6,801 bases of DNA from an uncultured Anaerolineales bacterium (GTDB taxonomy: Bacteria > Chloroflexota > Anaerolineae > Anaerolineales > Villigracilaceae): assembly GCA_938008865.1 (NCBI GenBank), contig CALLJA010000461.1:1-6801 (forward strand), in the 5' to 3' direction. Within the stretch, counting starts at the first letter, position 1; each line of letters opens with the position of its first letter. The position numbers and the translations under genes were made by a program. Shown here in pieces: positions 1 through 4,925 of the stretch. The notes beneath the pieces were generated by a model that was given only the letters and a program-made list of their open reading frames with translations, did no database searches and was not told the origin of the DNA.

Positions 1-114
1 GAACAGTTGTATTACTGTATGCGCGACGAGACGGTCTTCATCCCCGCCGAGAATCAGGCCATCCGCGCGGACGATATGGAGAAGTATCTATACAACCCGC
101 TGTATAGGGGCTGA
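1..114 (+). CDS. C-terminal end of an unidentified protein (partial)
   Basis: Frame 1 is open from the window edge to a TGA at 112-114 and gives 37 residues ending in NPLYRG. The start lies outside the window. I do not recognise the family: the visible piece is soluble, mixed charged and aromatic (EQLYYCMRDE..., DDMEKYLYNPLYRG), with no membrane segment or diagnostic motif. The stop is only 7 bases before the ATG of the methyltransferase gene at 122, so the two genes are very likely cotranscribed and may be functionally linked. That this is a real coding end, not chance openness, is supported by the tight junction and by codon choice similar to the neighbouring genes. Function is unknown. Confidence 0.6.
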   Translation, partial: EQLYYCMRDETVFIPAENQAIRADDMEKYLYNPLYRG

Positions 115-121
115 GCAGTCC

Positions 122-745
122 ATGAGCATTCAAGACGCCTACGACGAATGGTCCAAAAATTACGACGCCGACCAGAACCTGACCCGCGACCTGGACTCGC
201 AGGCCACGCGCGCGGCGCTGACAGGACGGCGCTTCAAGTCCATGCTGGAGCTGGGCTGCGGCACAGGCAAAAATACCATCTTCTTCGCCCAGATTGCAGA
301 CGCAGTCCACGCGCTGGATTTTTCACAGGGCATGCTCGAGAAGGCCAGATTAAAGGCGCAAGCGGGGAACATCCGCTTCGAGGCGGCTGACCTGACCCAG
401 CCCTGGCCGTGCGTCGATTCCGCCTACGACCTGATTGCCTGCAATCTGGTGCTGGAACATATCGCAGACCTGTCGCACATTTTTAGCGAGGCAGCGCGCG
501 TCCTCTCACCGCGCGGGATCTTCCTGATCAATGAACTGCATCCCTTCAAGCAATATCGGGGCTCCAGGGCCCGCTTTGAGCGCGGAGAATCCACCGTCGA
601 AGTGGACGCCTTCGTGCATCACATCTCGGAGTTCATCAACACCGCCTCGGGGCATGGACTCAAGTTGGTCCGCTTCGAGGAGTTGTGGCACGAAGCAGAC
701 GTGGACAAGCCGCCCAGGATTGCTTCATTTTTGTTCGAGAAGTAA
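122..745 (+). CDS. Class I SAM-dependent methyltransferase
   Basis: This 207-residue cytosolic protein has the Rossmann-like methyltransferase fold of the Methyltransf_11/25 type. Motif I, the SAM-binding glycine loop, is E43-LGCGTGKNT. The acidic end of strand beta2 that binds the SAM ribose is D66 in ALDFSQGMLEKA. An acidic residue near the adenine is D90 in EAADLTQPWP. Motif IV/post-IV is YDLIACNLVLEHI at 102-114, followed by the helix and strand AARVLSPRGIFLINELHP typical of small-molecule methyltransferases. The N-terminus (DAYDEWSKNYDADQN) also resembles the first helix of this group. The length is normal and the gene complete. The substrate cannot be read from the sequence. The start at 122 follows an AGGGG at 106-110 and lies 7 bases after the preceding stop, so translation is probably coupled. 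An intrinsic terminator follows 8 bases after the stop, making this the last gene of its operon. Confidence 0.9.
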   Translation: MSIQDAYDEWSKNYDADQNLTRDLDSQATRAALTGRRFKSMLELGCGTGKNTIFFAQIADAVHALDFSQGMLEKARLKAQAGNIRFEAADLTQPWPCVDSAYDLIACNLVLEHIADLSHIFSEAARVLSPRGIFLINELHPFKQYRGSRARFERGESTVEVDAFVHHISEFINTASGHGLKLVRFEELWHEADVDKPPRIASFLFEK

Positions 746-753
746 GTTGAACG

Positions 754-786
754 AACCGCCTCCACGTTACTCGGGAGGCGGTTTTT
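754..786 (+). terminator. Rho-independent terminator of the methyltransferase operon
   Basis: A perfect 10-bp inverted repeat, AACCGCCTCC (754-763) with GGAGGCGGTT (774-783), encloses a 10-base loop and runs directly into TTTTT (782-786). It lies 8 bases past the stop at 745. The opposite strand has no T run after the stem, so it should act mainly on plus-strand transcription. Confidence 0.88.
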
Positions 787-796
787 ATGGCTTCAG

Positions 797-815
797 AACT
801 CTGGGGGAGAGTTTT
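797..815 (+). terminator. Second terminator-like hairpin (AACTCT/AGAGTT)
   Basis: A perfect 6-bp stem, AACTCT (797-802) and AGAGTT (808-813), with a GGGGG loop is followed by TT, giving a run of four T (812-815). It is placed 11 bases after the strong terminator and may be a weak back-up terminator for plus-strand transcription. The stem is short and AT-containing, so activity is uncertain. Confidence 0.4.
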
Positions 816-820
816 CCTTG

Positions 821-863
821 GCAAGCCTATTTGCTTGCTCTCGCATTTGGGGGAGGACGAGAG
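821..863. repeat. Two adjacent inverted repeats downstream of the mutase gene
   Basis: GCAAGC (821-826) pairs with GCTTGC (833-838) around a 6-base loop. Immediately next, CTCTCG (838-843) pairs with CGAGAG (858-863) around a 14-base loop. They lie just past the 3' end of the minus-strand mutase gene (stop at 869-871). Neither has a T run on the minus strand, so they are not classical intrinsic terminators. They could still stabilise the 3' end of the mutase mRNA or help termination. Confidence 0.4.
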
Positions 864-868
864 GGGGC

Positions 869-2536
869 CTAAAACCCTTCCGCCACATACTCACCCCACA
901 CGCCTCGCAGCGTATTGCAGATTTCGCCGAGCGTGATGTCGTTTTCCACGCATTCGATGAAGAGCGGCATCAGGTTATCCGTGCCCCTGGCAGCATCCAC
1001 CAGCTTGGACAGCAGCCGATCTACCACTTCTCGATTCCTCGATTCGCGTAATTCCTTCAACTTCGCCTTCTGCCCCAGTTCGATGGATGGGTCGACCTTG
1101 AGACGTTCAAGCGTCATCTCTTCCTTGACCTGGAACTGGTTGACGCCCACCACGACCTGTTCCTTCTTTTCGATGGCCTGCTGGGCGGCATAGGCAGCGT
1201 TCTGAATTTCGTTCTGCATGTAGCCGCGTTCGATGGACTGCAAAGCGCCGCCCATCTCGTCGATCCTGGCAATGTACTCGCTGGCCTGTTTTTCGATCTC
1301 ATCGGTCAAGTGCTCGATCAGGTACGAGCCCGCCAGCGGGTCGATGGAATCGGCCACGCCCGATTCGTAGGCGATGATCTGCTGGGTGCGCAGCGCCACG
1401 CGGACGGACTTCTGCGTGGGCAGCCAGAGAGCCTCGTCCATGCTGTTGGTGTGCAGCGACTGGGTCCCGCCAAGGACGGCGGACAGCGCCTGCAGGGTCA
1501 CACGCACCACGTTGTTCTCGGGCTGTTGGGCAGTCAGGGTCGAGCCCGCCGTCTGCGTGTGGAAGCGCAGTTGCCACGAGGACGGCTTCTGCGCCTTAAA
1601 GCGTTCGCGCATGATTCTTGCCCACATGCGGCGCGCCGCGCGGAACTTGGCCACCTCTTCGAGCAGGTTGTTGTGGGCGTTGAAGAAGAACGACAGTTGG
1701 CCCGCAAAATCGTCCACATTAAGGCCCGCCTTGAGGGCGGCTTCCACGTAGGCCATGCCGTTCGCCAGGGTAAAGGCCACTTCCTGCACAGCGGTCGATC
1801 CCGCCTCGCGGATGTGGTACCCCGAAATGGAAATGGTGTTCCAGTACGGCACATCCGCCGAGCAGAACTGGAAGATGTCCGTGATTAGCCGCATGGACGG
1901 AGCAGGCGGGAAAATGTAGGTGCCGCGCGCCACGTATTCCTTGAGGATGTCGTTCTGGATGGTACCGCGCAACTGGCGCATGTCCGCGCCCTGACGCTTG
2001 GCCACCGCAATATACATGGCCAGCAGCACGCCCGCAGGCGCGTTGATGGTCATCGAGGTGGAAACTTTGTCGAGGGGAATCTGATCGAAGAGCTGTTCCA
2101 TATCGCGCATGGACGAGATCGAGACGCCGACCTTGCCCACCTCCCCCGCCGCAATGGGGTCATCCGCATCGTAGCCGATCTGAGTCGGCAGGTCGAACGC
2201 CACCGACAGGCCCGTCTGTCCCTGCTCGAGCAGGTAACGGTAGCGCTTGTTGGATTCCTCCGCCGTCGAAAAGCCCGCATACTGACGCATGGTCCAGAAA
2301 CGCGAGCGGTACATGGTCGGCTGGACGCCGCGGGTATAGGGATACTCACCCGGGAAGCCGAGTTTCTCGGTGTACGTAGGGGCGAGGTCCTCTCGCCCCG
2401 CTTCATCAGGCACCGCCACGCGTGGGACCTCGATCCCTGACGAGGTCTCGAAGCGCGGCCTGCGCTCGGAGAATTTATCCAGCGATTTCTTGAGGGTCGT
2501 TTCCTGCCACTTTTGGAATGAGTCTTTGAGGGTCAT
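869..2536 (-). CDS. mcmA1: Methylmalonyl-CoA mutase, catalytic (N-terminal/large) subunit
   Basis: This is the 555-residue TIM-barrel catalytic subunit of adenosylcobalamin-dependent acyl-CoA mutase, which interconverts (R)-methylmalonyl-CoA and succinyl-CoA in propionate metabolism. Diagnostic segments are GEYPYTRGVQPTMY at 63-76, WTMRQYAGFSTAEE at 81-94, GLSVAFDLPTQ at 109-119, GTIQNDILKE at 191-200 and SISGYHIREAG at 236-246. By alignment from memory with Propionibacterium MutB, Y86 matches Y89, R204 matches R207, and Y240-H241 match Y243-H244. Tyr and Arg at the first two places indicate methylmalonyl-CoA rather than isobutyryl-CoA (Phe/Gln) as substrate. The protein ends at about 555 residues with no cobalamin-binding DxHxxG domain. 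It therefore belongs to the split form that needs a separate B12-binding subunit, which is not in this window. The frame stays open to an ATG at 2563, but I prefer the ATG at 2536 because AAAAGGAA (2550-2543) sits 7 bases before it. The gene stands alone on the minus strand. Confidence 0.93.
   Translation of the reverse strand: MTLKDSFQKWQETTLKKSLDKFSERRPRFETSSGIEVPRVAVPDEAGREDLAPTYTEKLGFPGEYPYTRGVQPTMYRSRFWTMRQYAGFSTAEESNKRYRYLLEQGQTGLSVAFDLPTQIGYDADDPIAAGEVGKVGVSISSMRDMEQLFDQIPLDKVSTSMTINAPAGVLLAMYIAVAKRQGADMRQLRGTIQNDILKEYVARGTYIFPPAPSMRLITDIFQFCSADVPYWNTISISGYHIREAGSTAVQEVAFTLANGMAYVEAALKAGLNVDDFAGQLSFFFNAHNNLLEEVAKFRAARRMWARIMRERFKAQKPSSWQLRFHTQTAGSTLTAQQPENNVVRVTLQALSAVLGGTQSLHTNSMDEALWLPTQKSVRVALRTQQIIAYESGVADSIDPLAGSYLIEHLTDEIEKQASEYIARIDEMGGALQSIERGYMQNEIQNAAYAAQQAIEKKEQVVVGVNQFQVKEEMTLERLKVDPSIELGQKAKLKELRESRNREVVDRLLSKLVDAARGTDNLMPLFIECVENDITLGEICNTLRGVWGEYVAEGF
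2379..2399. repeat. GC-rich palindrome inside the mutase coding sequence
   Basis: GGGGCGAG (2379-2386) and CTCGCCCC (2392-2399) form a perfect 8-bp stem with a 5-base loop, flanked by GTA on the left. It encodes residues about 46-53 (AGREDLAP) of the mutase, in the variable linker before the conserved GEYPYTRG segment. The GTAGGGGCGAG...CTCGCCCC form resembles palindromic repeats that I recall as dispersed in Chloroflexota and cyanobacterial genomes. Whether it is such a repeat cannot be decided from one copy. It could alternatively be ordinary coding sequence. Confidence 0.5.
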
Positions 2537-2542
2537 ATTAAA

Positions 2543-2550
2543 TTCCTTTT
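2543..2550 (-). promoter_or_regulatory. Ribosome binding site deciding the mutase start
   Basis: On the minus strand AAAAGGAA is followed by a 6-7 base spacer and ATG at 2536. The upstream in-frame ATG at 2563 would place this purine stretch inside the coding region, so the start at 2536 is preferred. Confidence 0.65.
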
Positions 2551-2677
2551 CTCGTCTCATCATGTCATGCAGAGTTTGTTTGAGGAGCGCTTTGTCGCAT
2601 CATGCTCTCTCCGCAATGACCTGGTCAAGTATACCGTTGACCTCCTCAATCAGGACGGGACAAGCGGCCTGTTTTCT

Positions 2678-2693
2678 TGTGAAATTAATCACG
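2678..2693. promoter_or_regulatory. CRP/FNR-family-like operator (TGTGA-N6-TCACG)
   Basis: TGTGAAATTAATCACG matches the CRP consensus half-sites TGTGA and TCACA with a 6-base AT-only spacer, with one mismatch in the last base. It lies in the divergent intergenic region, 142 bases from the mutase start and 123 from the zinc-ribbon gene start. No regulator gene for it is visible here. It is a plausible binding site for a CRP/FNR-superfamily protein, based on the motif alone. Confidence 0.45.
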
Positions 2694-2702
2694 GGCAAGT
2701 TT

Positions 2703-2720
2703 TTTTGCAAATTTACAAAA
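2703..2720. promoter_or_regulatory. 18-bp near-perfect palindrome, candidate operator
   Basis: TTTTGCAAATTTACAAAA is self-complementary at 8 of 9 pairs around an AAATTT core; only the C2708/A2715 pair fails. Its centre is 26 bp from the centre of the CRP-like dyad, which is between two and three helical turns. There is no T run of the right kind after it and the arms are AT-rich, so an operator for a dimeric repressor is likelier than a terminator. The regulator is unknown. Confidence 0.45.
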
Positions 2721-2803
2721 CTGGACAGTGATGGCCCAAATATCGGGACAAACGTCACATGCCTGAAAACAACGAAAATGTTACACTTTCCGTATATACA
2801 ACC

Positions 2804-2808
2804 AGGAG
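2804..2808 (+). promoter_or_regulatory. Ribosome binding site deciding the zinc-ribbon gene start
   Basis: AGGAG lies 7 bases before the ATG at 2816. The in-frame ATG at 2759 has no comparable site, and using it would add a polar extension before the first membrane helix. The start at 2816 is therefore preferred. Confidence 0.75.
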
Positions 2809-2815
2809 ATTTGTC

Positions 2816-3214
2816 ATGGGAAAAACCTTCCTTTACATCGGCGCGGCAATCCTGTTCATCATCGGGCTGTGCCTGCTGGGATTTGGCGGCATTACATTAT
2901 ATGGGTCCACCGCCCCCAACGGCCAGACGAGTTGGTTACCCATCGGGCTGGCATTGGGCGTCTTTGGGTTGCTTATCCTGGCAGGCGGGGCTGGCATGAT
3001 CGTGGCCGCCTTGCGCGGGACCAAAACCGAGGTTGTGCAGCAGGTGACGATGAAGGTTGATCTGCCAGGTCAGACCAAGATCGAGGAAGTCAAATGCCGT
3101 TCCTGCGGCGGGACCCTGACTGCCAAGGATATCACCCTGGCCAATGGCGCGCCGATGGTCAATTGCCCGTATTGTCACACCATCTATCAATTGACCGAAG
3201 AACCCAAGTGGTAA
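2816..3214 (+). CDS. Two-helix membrane protein with C-terminal zinc ribbon
   Basis: This is a 132-residue protein. Residues about 5-29 (LYIGAAILFIIGLCLLGFGGI) and about 41-66 (LPIGLALGVFGLLILAGGAGMIVAAL) form two hydrophobic segments joined by a short polar loop (STAPNGQTSW), so both termini should lie on the same side, probably the cytoplasm. A linker (67-92) leads to a zinc ribbon with paired cysteines C94-x2-C97 (KCRSCGG) and C117-x2-C120 (NCPYCH). It ends TEEPKW. The family and function are not recognised; a metal-binding or protein-protein interaction role is inferred. It is the first gene of the operon: the next start lies 24 bases past its stop, behind its own AAGGAG. The shared operon with the cysteine-tail protein and the radical SAM enzyme suggests an accessory role at the membrane. 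Confidence 0.85.
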   Translation: MGKTFLYIGAAILFIIGLCLLGFGGITLYGSTAPNGQTSWLPIGLALGVFGLLILAGGAGMIVAALRGTKTEVVQQVTMKVDLPGQTKIEEVKCRSCGGTLTAKDITLANGAPMVNCPYCHTIYQLTEEPKW

Positions 3215-3238
3215 AAGTATCAAGCCCAAGGAGACTTC

Positions 3239-4894
3239 ATGCGTAGAAGACTTCTCGCCTCCCTGCTCGTGTTCCTGCTTGCGTTCGGGCTGGTCCCGAA
3301 TGCCCTGGCCCAATCCTATTCCTTCCGCCTCCCAAAGGAGGTCGTCCATGTGTACTGGAACGCCGACGGCTCGATGGCGGTGGATTACGCCTTCACCTTC
3401 ACCAACGAAGCGGGTGCGCACGTCATCGACTTCGTGGATGTGGGCACGCCCAATTCTTCCTACGACGGCAGCCAGATCCGCGCCGATGTAAACGGCACCC
3501 CCGTCAGCATCTCGACCGATTATCAGGGGTCGGGCTCGGGCTTTGCTGTGGACCTGGGCGGGTACGCCATCCCGCCTGGGCAGTCGGGCACGGTCAACGT
3601 CCACATCGGGAAGATCAACAATGTGCTGTACAAGGACGACCAGGACGAAGCCTACGCCTCGGCTGTCTTCTCCCCGACCTATTTCGACGGCAGTTTCGTC
3701 AACGGCGACACCGACCTGACGGTCACTTTCCACCTTCCGCCTGGGGTCAAACCCGAGGAACCGCGCTGGCACAGCGCCCCGTCAGGATTCCCACCCGAGC
3801 CTGCAGCGGGCCTCGATGAGCAGGGACGCATCACCTACACCTGGCATAATCCCAATGCCAAAGGTTCTCGTTCCTACGAGTTCGGCGCATCCTTCCCCAA
3901 ATCGTACGTGCCTGCTGAGGCCATCTATACCGCGCCGCCTGCGCCCGCCTTCAACATCGACGGCGACACTGTCGGCGCGCTGGTCATGTTCTGTTGCTTC
4001 GGAATTTTCTTCTTCGGCATTCCCGTGCTGACCGCCATCCAGGGAAACCGCCGCAAACTGCAATACATGCCGCCGCGCGTGGCTCTTGAGGGTCAGGGCA
4101 TCAAACGCGGCCTGACCGCCGTCGAGGCGGCCATCCTGCTCGAACAGCCGCTCGACAAGGTCATGACCATGATCCTGTTCGGCGTGGTCAAGAAGGACGC
4201 GGCAGAGGTGGTCCGCCGCGACCCGCTGGAAATCAAGGTCGCTGCCCCCCAGCCCGAGGGCCTCCACCAATACGAGAGTAATTTCCTGAAAGCCTTCGAA
4301 CAACCCGCGGGCGCAGCCCGTCAGAAGGCCCTGCAAGACCTGATGATCGCGCTGGTCAAGAGCGTCTCCGAAAAGATCCGCGGGTTCAGCCGTAAGGAAA
4401 CCGTGGACTACTACAAGTCCATCATGGAACGCGCCTGGCAGCAGGTGGAAGCCGCCGACACGCCCGAGGTCAAGAGTCAGAAGTTCGAAGAAGCCATGGA
4501 ATGGACCATGCTCGACCGCGACTACGATGACCGTATGAGGCGGACCTTCCACGGGCCGATCTTCGTGCCGACCTGGTGGGGCCGCTATGACCCGACCTTC
4601 CGCCCCGCCTCGCTGGGGTCCGCGCCCCGAACGTTCGCGCCGACCAGCCAGGGCGGACGCATGTCCCTACCTGGCGCAGACATCGCTGCCTCGATGGTCA
4701 CAGGCGTGCAGACCTTCTCCAGCAAAGTGATGGGCGACCTCAATACATTTACCAGCCGCGTAACCAACGCCACCAACCCCCCGCCCAAGCCCGCCACTGG
4801 CTCTTCCTATCGCGGCGGCGGCAAGAGCGGCGGCTGCGCCTGTGCCTGCGCTTGCGCGGGCTGTGCCTGCGCCTGCGCGGGCGGTGGACGGTAA
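3239..4894 (+). CDS. DUF2207-like membrane protein with Cys-Ala repeat tail; candidate radical SAM substrate
   Basis: This is a 551-residue protein. Residues 1-24 form a signal peptide (MRRRLLASLLVFLLAFGLVP, then NALA and likely cleavage before Q25). Residues 25-240 are a beta-rich extracytoplasmic domain resembling the N-terminal part of DUF2207 proteins (KEVVHVYWNADGSMAVDYAF). One membrane helix spans about 244-267 (GALVMFCCFGIFFFGIPVL). A cytoplasmic part follows: a winged-helix-like stretch at 290-335 (GLTAVEAAILLEQPLDKVMT), a helical region at 340-435, and a Pro/Gly/Ser-rich linker at 440-530. The protein ends in a tail with C533, 535, 537, 539, then G541, then C542, 544 and 546, each Cys followed by Ala, closing GGGR. 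Seven cysteines in 14 residues next to a radical SAM/SPASM gene suggest a modification target. Metal binding is the alternative. The start at 3239 has AAGGAG at 3228-3233. The family assignment is from memory and moderate; the tail is directly seen. Confidence 0.88.
   Translation: MRRRLLASLLVFLLAFGLVPNALAQSYSFRLPKEVVHVYWNADGSMAVDYAFTFTNEAGAHVIDFVDVGTPNSSYDGSQIRADVNGTPVSISTDYQGSGSGFAVDLGGYAIPPGQSGTVNVHIGKINNVLYKDDQDEAYASAVFSPTYFDGSFVNGDTDLTVTFHLPPGVKPEEPRWHSAPSGFPPEPAAGLDEQGRITYTWHNPNAKGSRSYEFGASFPKSYVPAEAIYTAPPAPAFNIDGDTVGALVMFCCFGIFFFGIPVLTAIQGNRRKLQYMPPRVALEGQGIKRGLTAVEAAILLEQPLDKVMTMILFGVVKKDAAEVVRRDPLEIKVAAPQPEGLHQYESNFLKAFEQPAGAARQKALQDLMIALVKSVSEKIRGFSRKETVDYYKSIMERAWQQVEAADTPEVKSQKFEEAMEWTMLDRDYDDRMRRTFHGPIFVPTWWGRYDPTFRPASLGSAPRTFAPTSQGGRMSLPGADIAASMVTGVQTFSSKVMGDLNTFTSRVTNATNPPPKPATGSSYRGGGKSGGCACACACAGCACACAGGGR
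4835..4879 (+). repeat. Cys-Ala repeat tract (coding)
   Basis: Fifteen codons encode (CA)4-G-(CA)3. Cysteine codons alternate TGC and TGT, and alanine codons use GCC, GCT and GCG, so the unit is not an exact six-base tandem repeat. This mix of synonymous codons argues that the amino-acid pattern is maintained by selection, rather than being fresh replication slippage. Both blocks end in TGCGCGGGC (Cys-Ala-Gly). Confidence 0.9.
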
Positions 4895-4925
4895 TTTGGC
4901 ATTGACCCCAATTTATAGGTGAGAT

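Larger units (their letters stand above)
2537..2815. other. Divergent intergenic region between mutase gene and the cysteine-tail operon
   Basis: These 279 bases separate two divergently transcribed units and must hold both promoters. The part next to the mutase (about 2537-2670) includes a possible decayed dispersed repeat. The central part (2671-2760) is AT-rich and contains two dyad-symmetric sites, given separately. I found no convincing -35/-10 pair on either strand. The best minus-strand candidate is TTGCAA with TAATTT at 16-bp spacing, overlapping the palindromes, and it is weak. Although the frame of the membrane-protein gene opens at 2759, no good Shine-Dalgarno sequence supports that start. 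Confidence 0.5.

Noticed and set aside
1310..1888. Long open frame on the plus strand opposite the mutase gene
   Set aside because: It is antisense to strongly conserved mutase codons, is rich in Arg/Gly/His/Val as expected for a GC-rich shadow frame, and has no recognisable domain.
2678..2720. Palindromes in the intergenic region as transcription terminators or a riboswitch
   Set aside because: The stems are short or AT-rich, are not located after a gene end, and lack a suitable T run. The region also has no conserved riboswitch core that I can identify, such as a cobalamin box before the mutase.
2759..2815. Longer N-terminus for the zinc-ribbon membrane protein (ATG at 2759)
   Set aside because: There is no Shine-Dalgarno sequence before 2759, while AGGAG stands 7 bases before 2816, where the membrane helix begins almost at once.
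2370..2999. Plus-strand open frame spanning the mutase 5' end, intergenic region and part of the zinc-ribbon gene
   Set aside because: It overlaps two well-supported genes in other frames, crosses the regulatory region, and shows no domain or ribosome binding site.
2936..3772. Minus-strand open frame of 278 codons under the zinc-ribbon and Cys-tail genes
   Set aside because: It is the complement of codons with clear signal peptide and domain structure; its composition (Gly, Asp, Val, Arg, His) is that of a shadow frame.
3782..4552. Minus-strand open frame of 256 codons under the Cys-tail gene
   Set aside because: It is antisense to a well-supported gene, has no domain, and lacks a ribosome binding site that I can support.
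4835..4879. The Cys-Ala tract as a sequencing slip or frameshift artefact
   Set aside because: The frame is continuous from the signal peptide, the tract ends in GGGR and a stop followed by a normal gene junction, and varied synonymous codons show it is not a collapsed simple repeat.
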